A stretch of DNA of 15,493 bases. Source: Chitinophagaceae bacterium. Lineage in GTDB: Bacteria; Bacteroidota; Bacteroidia; Chitinophagales; Chitinophagaceae. Below the pieces are notes generated by a model that saw only the letters and a program-made list of their open reading frames with translations, made no database searches and was not told where the DNA came from. Below are positions 7,929 to 14,502 of this stretch, one piece after another. Position 1 is the stretch's first letter, and every line of letters begins with the position of its first letter. Made by a program: the position numbers and the translations under genes. The DNA lies in the NCBI GenBank assembly GCA_947483345.1, contig CANKNL010000042.1, positions 1 to 15,493 on the forward strand, given 5' to 3'.

Positions 7929-8597
7929 CTAAACGGTTTCAAGAATGACCGCTTCTATGTATTTCATCTTTTTACTATGCCAGATTTCGGTATAGCCTGC
8001 TTTTAAAAAAAGCTCTTTGTGCAGCGGGTTTACATAAATGATGCTGATCTTGCGTGGGTTGTTTTGTAAACTGTTGCAAATGTTATTCACCACCGCACTC
8101 ATAATAATTTCATCAAAAGGGTTGAATAAAAAAATGCAATCTACATCATCGGGTATGTCAAAATAAAAAGCATCGTTATTGATTACTTTAAAATTGAAGG
8201 TTAAAACCTGCTCCTTTGTTTTTGTAAGATTTTCAGTTGCTGTATGGCAAAGTGTTTTCGAAAAATCCAGCCCCGTTACCTGTTTAAATCCTTTGTGGGC
8301 GGCAACACAGAGGGCACGGCCTTTGCCACTTCCCAGGTCTAAAAAATGATTGCGTATGGTTGCCGGTAATTGTTCAAATAGGTCTTCAAGCAATGAGTAA
8401 CTTACCGGCATGTAGATGGTGGCATGCGAAATGTCTATACCTTGTTTTTCCAGGTTATGTAATTCATCTGCTCCGGTGGTGTTGATGCCATATTTTTTTT
8501 CGCCTTTAATTTCCTGTTTGATCATATACCAGGCAATCTTAACATCCCAGTTAATAAACAGGAAGAAAAAATATTTTATGTAGCTGAGTGTTTTCAT
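7929..8597 (-). CDS. Class I SAM-dependent methyltransferase, substrate unknown
   Basis: The 222-residue protein has a Rossmann-type methyltransferase core. Motif I is DLGSGKGRA (residues 87-95), the acidic residue after strand 2 is Asp111 (TGLDFS), NNDAF (140-144) follows strand 3, and the catalytic-face motif is FLFNPF (156-161). Upstream of motif I, a HATIYMPVSY segment (58-67) recalls the Y-x-P-T-P-Y entry motif of Dot1/FAM173-like protein lysine methyltransferases; that comparison is inference. Residues 4-16 are strongly hydrophobic and aromatic, perhaps a membrane-associating helix. The start codon overlaps the recJ stop by 4 nt (ATGA), indicating translational coupling as the last gene of the minus-strand operon. 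It could modify a protein or a small molecule; nothing in the sequence decides this. Confidence 0.8.
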   Translation of the reverse strand: MKTLSYIKYFFFLFINWDVKIAWYMIKQEIKGEKKYGINTTGADELHNLEKQGIDISHATIYMPVSYSLLEDLFEQLPATIRNHFLDLGSGKGRALCVAAHKGFKQVTGLDFSKTLCHTATENLTKTKEQVLTFNFKVINNDAFYFDIPDDVDCIFLFNPFDEIIMSAVVNNICNSLQNNPRKISIIYVNPLHKELFLKAGYTEIWHSKKMKYIEAVILETV

Positions 8598-10294
8598 GAT
8601 TCGCTGCTCCGCAGGTCGATCACTTTTAGTTGTAAACTCACATTACCGTTCCATTCATTTTCATCTAAAGTAAAAACAAGGTCAACTGGTTTTTTCAGCA
8701 GTTCAAATTTATCGGCCAGGTTAAAACCAATGCCGGTAAATGAAATGGTACCCTGTTTAACTACAAAACGAATATGCAGTTCTTTTGCGATTTTTGAATA
8801 GCCGGTGTCCTGTACATTTTTTGCAATAAAAACAGGGCGCATATTTTCTGGACCAAAAGGTTCCATTTGGCAAATGAGGTTGTAAAAATTTTGTGTTAAA
8901 TCTGCGAAAGAAATTTCAGTGTCAATAATAATTTCTGGAATTAACAGCTGTTCGGGAATAGTGGCGGATACCGTTTCTTCAAATTTGTTGGTAAAAGCAA
9001 CAACATTTTCGGGTAATAAGGAAAGCCCTGCAGCTGCAAAATGACCGCCATAGCCCAATAAATATTCGCGGCAGGCATGAATGGCTTCATATAAATTAAA
9101 ACCAGGTACACTTCTGGCACTGCCTGTTACTATGCCACCACTTTGGGTAAGCACAACTGTTGGCCGGTACCAGGTTTCAATCAGTCTGCTGGCCACTATG
9201 CCAACAACACCCTTATGCCAATGATCACGAAAAACAACAGTCGTTTTTTTATTTTGAAGTGCAACATCTTCATTAATGATGCCTAAGGCTTCAGCTGTAA
9301 TACTGCTATCGGCCTCTTTACGATCGGTATTATCGCTGTGCAGCATTTCGGCAAATGCCAGAGCTTTGTTGTAATCATCTTCTATAAATAACTGCACGGC
9401 TTTTTTTGCATCATCCATACGGCCGGCTGCATTTATCCGAGGCGCAATAACAAATACAACATTATTGATGGATAATTTTTTTTGAATGCCGCCTAAAAAA
9501 ATAAGCGCTTTTATACCGGGGTTGGGGTTGCTGTTTATTTTTTCTAAACCATAATAAGCAAGTATTCGGTTCTCACCGGTCATGGGTACAATATCAGCCG
9601 CAATAGCTGTGGCAACCAGATCGAGGTAACAGAGATAATGCGTGTCATCAATATGCAGTTCTGTTGCCAATGCAGTGATCAGTTTAAAGCCAACACCGCA
9701 TCCACAAAGTTCTTTATACGGGTAATTGCAATCTTTTTGTTTAGGATTGAGGATGGCTATTGCCGGCGGAATTTCTTCATCGGGTAAATGATGGTCGCAA
9801 ACAATAAAATCAATACCGATATCTTTTGCATACGTGATCAGGTCAACCGATTTGATACCACAGTCTAAAGAAATGATCAATGAAAAATCATTTTCTTTGG
9901 CATAGTCAATGCCCATTTTGCTTACACCATAACCTTCACGATAGCGATGCGGAATATAAAAATCTAAAAGGGCGGGTTCATAAATTTTGCAAAGAAAATT
10001 GTACATGCAGGCAACAGATGTGGTACCATCTACATCATAATCGCCAAAAACCAGTATTTTTTCTTTTTTTTCTATGGCATGTAGAATACGGTTTACGGCC
10101 TTTTTCATATCCTTCATCAACCAGGGTGCATGTAAATCGCTTAGTTGAGGTCTGAAATAATGTTTGGCTTTTTCAAAATCATCAAAATCCCGCTGTGTTA
10201 ATAGGCGGCATAGGGCAGGGTTTATTTTAAGGGATTGTTGTAAAGCCAGCGTCTTGCTTTCATCTGCCTGTAATATTTTCCATCTTTTTTCCAT
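8594..10294 (-). CDS. recJ: Single-stranded-DNA-specific exonuclease RecJ
   Basis: The 566-residue protein is a 5'-3' single-strand DNA exonuclease of recombination and mismatch/base-excision repair. All DHH-family signatures are present: DYDVDG (85-90), SLDCG with Asp144, DHH (167-169), and the downstream GCGVGFKL region. APRINAAGRM (284-293), HWHKGVVGIVASRL (358-371), SARSVPGFNL (392-401) and the DHHA1 motif GYGGHFAAAGL (414-424) follow. A C-terminal OB-fold region with EPFGPENMRPVF (478-489) binds DNA. The length is normal for the family. It begins 1 nt after the polyprenyl synthase stop and overlaps the methyltransferase start by 4 nt, so it is the middle gene of a tight operon. Confidence 0.96.
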   Translation of the reverse strand: MEKRWKILQADESKTLALQQSLKINPALCRLLTQRDFDDFEKAKHYFRPQLSDLHAPWLMKDMKKAVNRILHAIEKKEKILVFGDYDVDGTTSVACMYNFLCKIYEPALLDFYIPHRYREGYGVSKMGIDYAKENDFSLIISLDCGIKSVDLITYAKDIGIDFIVCDHHLPDEEIPPAIAILNPKQKDCNYPYKELCGCGVGFKLITALATELHIDDTHYLCYLDLVATAIAADIVPMTGENRILAYYGLEKINSNPNPGIKALIFLGGIQKKLSINNVVFVIAPRINAAGRMDDAKKAVQLFIEDDYNKALAFAEMLHSDNTDRKEADSSITAEALGIINEDVALQNKKTTVVFRDHWHKGVVGIVASRLIETWYRPTVVLTQSGGIVTGSARSVPGFNLYEAIHACREYLLGYGGHFAAAGLSLLPENVVAFTNKFEETVSATIPEQLLIPEIIIDTEISFADLTQNFYNLICQMEPFGPENMRPVFIAKNVQDTGYSKIAKELHIRFVVKQGTISFTGIGFNLADKFELLKKPVDLVFTLDENEWNGNVSLQLKVIDLRSSES

Positions 10295-10295
10295 A

Positions 10296-11258
10296 TTAAA
10301 ATTTACGGTCGGTAGTAAATCGTACCAGTTCTTCCATAACTTTTCTTGTGGGGTTTTCTGGAAAACTGTTTAAAATGGCCAATGCCTCATCGCGGTAATC
10401 ATTCATTTTTTCTGCGGCATATTTGATGCCACCTGTTTCAGTGACTGTATCAATAACAAATTTTACTTTTTTTGAATCTTTGTTCTCATTTTTGATAATA
10501 TAAATTAGTTTTCTTTTAAGCGGTGCCGCAATATTATTTAAAGTATATATCAAGGGCAGGGTAAGTTTTTTTTCTTTAATATCATTGCCAGTCGGTTTGC
10601 CAATATCGGCTTTTCCATAATCAAAAAGGTCGTCTTTAATTTGAAATGCAATACCAACTTTTTCACCAAAAATTTTCATTTTAGCAGTAATGTCTTCATC
10701 TTTACTTGTGCTGTAAGCCCCTACAGCACAGGCTGAGGAAAGTAATGAAGCTGTTTTATTCCGGATAATCTCAAAATAAATTTTTTCATCTAAATTTAAT
10801 TTCCGGGTTTTTTGTAGTTGTAGCAATTCGCCTTCGCTCATTTGTTTTACAGCATCAGATAATATGTGTAAATGTCTGAAATCATTATTTGAAGTAGCTA
10901 AAAGTAATCCTTTGGAGAGTAAATAATCACCAACAAGTACAGCGATTTTTTTATTCCATAACGCGTTAATGGAGAAGAAACTTCTGCGTTCAAGTGAGTC
11001 ATCCACTACATCATCATGTACCAAGGTTGCGGTATGTAACAACTCCACCAATGCTGCTGCACGGTAAGTGCTTTCATTAATGTCGCCATGTAATTTTGCA
11101 CTTAACAATACAAACATCGGTCGTAACTGTTTACCCTTGCGTTTGATGATGTACTTCATGATCGTGTCAAGCAAAGGGGTTTCACTTTTAACAGCATCGG
11201 TAAACTTTTTTTCAAAAGTTTTAAGTTCGGCACCTATAATTTTATTAATAAAATCCAT
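10296..11258 (-). CDS. trans-Polyprenyl diphosphate synthase (likely long-chain, quinone side chain)
   Basis: The 320-residue protein condenses isopentenyl diphosphate onto an allylic diphosphate. The first aspartate-rich motif is DDVVD (82-86), the second is DDLFD (209-213). KGKQLRPM (41-48) and KPTGNDIKEKK (221-231) are the usual substrate-binding segments. The residues four and five before the first motif are Thr78 and Ala77, small side chains that in this family leave room for long products. Known Bacteroidota relatives use menaquinone, so a heptaprenyl-type chain is plausible, but product length is inference. It is the first gene of the minus-strand operon and faces a divergent promoter region. 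Confidence 0.9.
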   Translation of the reverse strand: MDFINKIIGAELKTFEKKFTDAVKSETPLLDTIMKYIIKRKGKQLRPMFVLLSAKLHGDINESTYRAAALVELLHTATLVHDDVVDDSLERRSFFSINALWNKKIAVLVGDYLLSKGLLLATSNNDFRHLHILSDAVKQMSEGELLQLQKTRKLNLDEKIYFEIIRNKTASLLSSACAVGAYSTSKDEDITAKMKIFGEKVGIAFQIKDDLFDYGKADIGKPTGNDIKEKKLTLPLIYTLNNIAAPLKRKLIYIIKNENKDSKKVKFVIDTVTETGGIKYAAEKMNDYRDEALAILNSFPENPTRKVMEELVRFTTDRKF

Positions 11259-11322
11259 AAAGTAAAATCAGCAATATCGTTTAGAAAAAAGGTACAATCA
11301 ATATTTTGGTGTAAAATGCAAC

Positions 11323-11350
11323 GAAAGTACTAATATCTGTGTCTTACCAA
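11323..11350 (-). promoter_or_regulatory. Probable promoter of the polyprenyl synthase-recJ-methyltransferase operon
   Basis: Read on the minus strand, TTG (11350-11348) is followed after 17 nt by TACTTTCG (11330-11323), one base from the Bacteroidota -7 consensus TAnnTTTG. A transcript would start near 11317, about 60 nt before the start codon. The 220-nt gap 11259-11478 contains this and the divergent promoter of the OmpA-family gene, and no gene that I can see. Confidence 0.5.
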
Positions 11351-11401
11351 TAAAATTGAATAAAAAATTTAGACATAATTGAAAAAAATAATAAAATAAC
11401 T

Positions 11402-11431
11402 TTGATTATTAGACTGTATATGATACTTTTG
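11402..11431 (+). promoter_or_regulatory. Promoter of the OmpA-family gene
   Basis: TTG at 11402-11404 (within TTTG), a 19-nt spacer, and TACTTTTG at 11424-11431 fit the Bacteroidota TTG/TAnnTTTG promoter well. It is the best promoter in the window, as suits an abundant outer-membrane protein. The transcript would start near 11437 and have an A/T-rich leader of about 40 nt before the ATG at 11479. Confidence 0.7.
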
Positions 11432-11478
11432 CACTAATATAATAATTACGTATTCTAAATTAGCTTAATTTATAAATC

Positions 11479-13125
11479 ATGATAAATAACAAATACAAAA
11501 TCTTTTTAGGGATTATTTTTTTAATTTCAGCAACGGTTGTTAATGCACAAGTTGGTGGAGCAGGAAGTGTCTATGATTCTTCTGTTATTCCCGCTAAAAG
11601 AATGAATCAGCAAAATGAATTTTGGAATAGCACCTATAATTTTCCTGCCAAGCCAAGAAATATGTGGGAAGTAGGCGTTTCCGGTGGTATGTTCACTGTA
11701 AGTGGTGATGTGGCTGCTAAATTGCCAACATTTGGTTTTTCGGCACATATTCGCAAAGCTTTTGGATATATCTTTTCATTACGTGTGCAATATTTAAATG
11801 CAACCGGTAAAGGGTTAAACTGGAAATCCAGCAGCAACTATGGTAAAAACCCGGCCTGGAATACCAACTTACCAGTTGGCCAAAGGTATTTCTCTCCCGA
11901 AAGGACTAATACTGGACAAATTATTTTAACAGACCATAATGGTAATGTTTCACAAAAACAAGATCAGGTTTTTTATAATTATAAAGTGCATATGCAGGAT
12001 TTGGGCATACAGGGCATTGTGACTTTAAATAACATTCGCTTTCACAAGCAAAAAACCGGCATTGTAATTTATGGTGGTGGTGGTATTGGTGTATCCTGGT
12101 TTAAAACAATGATCAATGCTTTAGATGCCAATGGCCGTAATTACAGCGCCTTGTTTAATCCTTTAGTAACACCTGCTTATAAAAACAGAAAAGATATTTT
12201 AAAAACTTTAAAAGCAGGCATGGATAAGTCTTATGAAACGGTTGCGGATAATGAGTTAACCAGTCGTCCTAAACTTGGAGATAATACTTTGAAGCCTTCA
12301 GGAACTGTTCTTGCAGGTATTGCTATCAGGTTGAGTAAAAGAATAAATTTAGCACTGGAAGACAGATGGACTTTTGTAAAGACTGATTTACTTGATGGCC
12401 AGCGTTGGCAGGAACATGCTAATGGCGATGCTGTTTTAACCAGAGATTTTGATTCTTATAATTATCTTTCACTTGGTTTAAATGTAAACCTTGGAGCAAA
12501 ATCTGTTGAACCACTATGGTGGGTTAATCCTTTGGATTATGCGTATGATGAGTTGAGAAACCACCGCAATGTTAAAATACCTAAGAATGATTGTGCTGAT
12601 GCTGATGGCGATGGTGTTTGCGATCATTTAGACAGAGAACCTAATACACCTGCCGGATGCCCTGTTGATACACATGGTGTAACAAGAGATACAGATGGTG
12701 ATGGCGTACCTGATTGTAAGGATAAGCAATTGATTACACCAACAGAATGTCAGCCAGTAAATGCTGATGGAGTTGGAAAATGCCCGGATCCGGAATGTTG
12801 TAAAACACCTCCGGTTGCTATTGCCCCGGTTTGCCCTTGCGATTACCCGGCTTTAATTTTTAAAGCCAATACCATTGCTTTATCAGTTGATAATAAGGCG
12901 ATGCTGGCCACTGTTGCCGCTAAATTAAAAGCAAATCCAAGTTGCCAGATATCTATTTTTGGATATCCCGAGGCATCAAAAGCATCACAGGCTAATTGCC
13001 AGAAAAGATTAGAAACCATTAAAATTTATCTGATCGAAAAAGAAGGTATTAGTGCAGACAGAATTACAACTAATTGTGAAGTTGGTGCTGGAGATAAGAA
13101 TACAGTAGATGTTAAATGTAATTAA
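11479..13125 (+). CDS. OmpA-family outer-membrane protein with barrel, TSP3-like repeats and divergent OmpA domain
   Basis: The 548-residue protein has a signal peptide (cleavage likely after Ala23 in VNAQ). A beta-barrel-like region at ~62-340 is rich in G/Y/W alternating strands, for example the IVIYGGGGIGVSW strand near 195. A Cys-rich linker at 370-450 carries DADGDGVCD (373-381) and DTDGDGVPDC (404-413), which are calcium-binding thrombospondin type 3-like repeats. An OmpA-like domain at ~452-548 closes the protein. In this domain the conserved Arg is present (Arg510 in QKRLETIKIYL), but the GHTD motif reads GYPE, placing Glu498 where Asp normally binds the diaminopimelate of peptidoglycan. 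Four Cys occur in the domain. The protein probably links the outer membrane to the cell wall. It is monocistronic with its own promoter and terminator. Confidence 0.85.
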   Translation: MINNKYKIFLGIIFLISATVVNAQVGGAGSVYDSSVIPAKRMNQQNEFWNSTYNFPAKPRNMWEVGVSGGMFTVSGDVAAKLPTFGFSAHIRKAFGYIFSLRVQYLNATGKGLNWKSSSNYGKNPAWNTNLPVGQRYFSPERTNTGQIILTDHNGNVSQKQDQVFYNYKVHMQDLGIQGIVTLNNIRFHKQKTGIVIYGGGGIGVSWFKTMINALDANGRNYSALFNPLVTPAYKNRKDILKTLKAGMDKSYETVADNELTSRPKLGDNTLKPSGTVLAGIAIRLSKRINLALEDRWTFVKTDLLDGQRWQEHANGDAVLTRDFDSYNYLSLGLNVNLGAKSVEPLWWVNPLDYAYDELRNHRNVKIPKNDCADADGDGVCDHLDREPNTPAGCPVDTHGVTRDTDGDGVPDCKDKQLITPTECQPVNADGVGKCPDPECCKTPPVAIAPVCPCDYPALIFKANTIALSVDNKAMLATVAAKLKANPSCQISIFGYPEASKASQANCQKRLETIKIYLIEKEGISADRITTNCEVGAGDKNTVDVKCN

Positions 13126-13151
13126 TACAGTATAACTTGTAATATATCAAT

Positions 13152-13181
13152 AGCCCCCCGTTCATCGGGGGGCTGTTTTTT
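13152..13181 (+). terminator. Strong Rho-independent terminator after the OmpA-family gene
   Basis: A perfect 9-bp stem containing six consecutive C-G pairs (13152-13160 with 13166-13174) and a TTCAT loop is followed by GTTTTTT. It is the most canonical terminator in the window. Confidence 0.95.
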
Positions 13182-13262
13182 AAAAAACCCTTCTTTATCA
13201 AATCATTAACTGTCGTTTTTTGGCTATTTGTTTATTTAAAGACATTTTTGAGTTATTTACGT

Positions 13263-13270
13263 TAATTTTG
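13263..13270 (+). promoter_or_regulatory. Probable -7 box of the bamD promoter
   Basis: TAATTTTG matches TAnnTTTG. It sits only 9 nt before the bamD ATG at 13280, so a transcript would start about 4-6 nt before the start codon. No TTG is found at the ideal upstream distance; the nearest is TTG at 13248-13250, only 12 nt away. Confidence 0.5.
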
Positions 13271-13279
13271 CATTCCTTT

Positions 13280-14110
13280 ATGAGATTTATAAAATTAGTT
13301 TTAACATCAGCGCTTTTACTTGTAGTTGTATCGTCTTGTAATAAATACAACAAGGTTACAAAAAGTAAGGATTATGAATACAAGTTAAAAATGGCTGATG
13401 AATATTATGGCAAAGGGAAATATAAAATTGCTCAACAGTTATATGAAGAACTTTTTCCGGTATTTAAAGGATCGGTAAAGTTTGAGGAGTTATATTTTAA
13501 AGATGCGTATTGTTTTTATTATATGAAGTCTTTTGCAGATGCGGAAAATCTTTTTAAAGGATTTTTAGAAGTTTTTCCAAATAGTACAAAAGCCGAAGAG
13601 GTTGATTATATGCGGTCTTATTGTTTTTATAGGCAATCACCTAAGTTGGAATTGGAGCAGGTTAATACGGTGAGGGCAATGGGCATGATGCAGACTTTTA
13701 TAAACACGCATCCTGGATCAGAACGCAATAAGGAGGCTTCTGAAATAATTGATAAATGCAGGGCCAAATTAGAACAAAAAGAATATCGATCAGCTGAACT
13801 ATACTATAATATGGGGCAATACCGGGCAGCGGCCATTGCATTTACCAATTTAACCAATAACTATCCCGAATCATTGAAAGGCGAGTACTATAAAGTTAAA
13901 ACAGTAAAAGCGTATTATAAATTTGCCAGATTAAGTGTTCAGGAAAAGCAAATTGAGCGTTTTGAAAAAGTGATTGGTGAATATCAGGATTTTGTAGATC
14001 GTTATCCGGAAAGTAAACTATTAAAAGAAGCAGAAAGTTTTAGTCATTTAAGTCAAAATCAAATAAAAGCAATTAAATATGAGCAAACTCAGACGTCAGC
14101 TAAGCGCTAA
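13280..14110 (+). CDS. bamD: Outer-membrane protein assembly lipoprotein BamD
   Basis: The frame is open from 13220, but the ATG at 13280 yields a normal lipoprotein signal (MRFIK, hydrophobic core, VSSC with Cys20), so the protein is 276 residues. Mature BamD is a periplasmic, lipid-anchored TPR protein that works with BamA to insert beta-barrel proteins in the outer membrane. TPR-like helices are visible: KMADEYYGKGKYKIAQQLYEE near 37-57, FADAENLFKGFLEVFPNS near 82-99, and a later ELYYNMGQYRAAAIAF pair around 172-190, with Tyr/Ala/Pro positions typical of the family. It probably heads an operon with rpoZ, whose start overlaps its end by 32 nt. The neighbouring barrel proteins in this window would be BAM clients. 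Confidence 0.88.
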   Translation: MRFIKLVLTSALLLVVVSSCNKYNKVTKSKDYEYKLKMADEYYGKGKYKIAQQLYEELFPVFKGSVKFEELYFKDAYCFYYMKSFADAENLFKGFLEVFPNSTKAEEVDYMRSYCFYRQSPKLELEQVNTVRAMGMMQTFINTHPGSERNKEASEIIDKCRAKLEQKEYRSAELYYNMGQYRAAAIAFTNLTNNYPESLKGEYYKVKTVKAYYKFARLSVQEKQIERFEKVIGEYQDFVDRYPESKLLKEAESFSHLSQNQIKAIKYEQTQTSAKR

Positions 14111-14420
14111 TACCAGCAGTGTTGTAGAACCTAAAAAATTATCTGATATTAAGGAAAAAACAGGTAATCTGTATGAATCTATTGCCATTATTGCAAAAAG
14201 AGCAAATCAGATCAATATTACGTTGAAAGAAGAATTACATAATAAACTGGAAGAGTTTGCTAGTCATACCGACAGTTTGGAGGAAATTCATGAGAATAAG
14301 GAACAAATTGAAATTTCAAAAGCCTATGAGCGGATGCCTAATCCGGCTTTATTGGCAACTCAGGAATTTATGGAAGATAAAGTGTACTTCCGTAGAAATG
14401 ACGAAGATTTATTCAGTTAA
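14079..14420 (+). CDS. rpoZ: RNA polymerase omega subunit, Bacteroidota type
   Basis: This 113-residue protein matches the Bacteroidota RpoZ form: a short basic N-terminus (MSKLRRQL), then TGNLYESIAIIAKRANQI (residues 27-44), which corresponds to the conserved omega helix that wraps the beta' C-terminus, then an acidic helix and a conserved tail with EISKAYERMPNPALL. Omega aids assembly and stability of RNA polymerase. The start lies inside bamD in another frame, giving a 32-nt overlap. The next ATG downstream would cut into the conserved region, so the overlapping start is preferred. In Bacteroidota the order bamD-rpoZ-coaBC is common, which supports the call. Confidence 0.87.
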   Translation: MSKLRRQLSANTSSVVEPKKLSDIKEKTGNLYESIAIIAKRANQINITLKEELHNKLEEFASHTDSLEEIHENKEQIEISKAYERMPNPALLATQEFMEDKVYFRRNDEDLFS

Positions 14421-14438
14421 GTACTACAGATATTTTAG

Positions 14439-14458
14439 CATCTTATTTAGTTAAGATG
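14439..14458 (+). other. Small hairpin after rpoZ
   Basis: A perfect 7-bp inverted repeat, CATCTTA (14439-14445) and TAAGATG (14452-14458), around a 6-nt loop lies 18 nt after the rpoZ stop. No T run follows, so it is not a complete terminator by itself. It may act with the next hairpin or protect the 3' end of the mRNA. Confidence 0.5.
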
Positions 14459-14469
14459 TCATAATTTTA

Positions 14470-14502
14470 ACCCGTATCATTAAAAATGGTACGGGTCTTT
14501 TT
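14470..14502 (+). terminator. Terminator-like hairpin directly abutting the coaBC start codon
   Basis: An 11-bp stem (14470-14480 with 14486-14496, one U-G pair) around TAAAA is followed by CTTTTT at 14497-14502. The next bases are the ATG of coaBC. As a terminator it would end the bamD-rpoZ transcript. On a read-through transcript it would occupy the ribosome-landing region of coaBC. Confidence 0.72.

Noticed and set aside
9880..10155. 91-residue + strand frame within recJ
   Set aside because: It mirrors the well-supported RecJ frame, including the DYDVDG motif region, and its His/Cys-rich content is a reverse-complement effect.
11259..11478. A small gene or regulatory RNA in the divergent gap
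   Set aside because: The region is A/T-rich with two plausible promoters but no open frame with a credible product and no strong hairpin or terminator.
13220..13279. Longer start for BamD
   Set aside because: It would place a second hydrophobic stretch before the lipoprotein signal, and the -7 box lies downstream of it.
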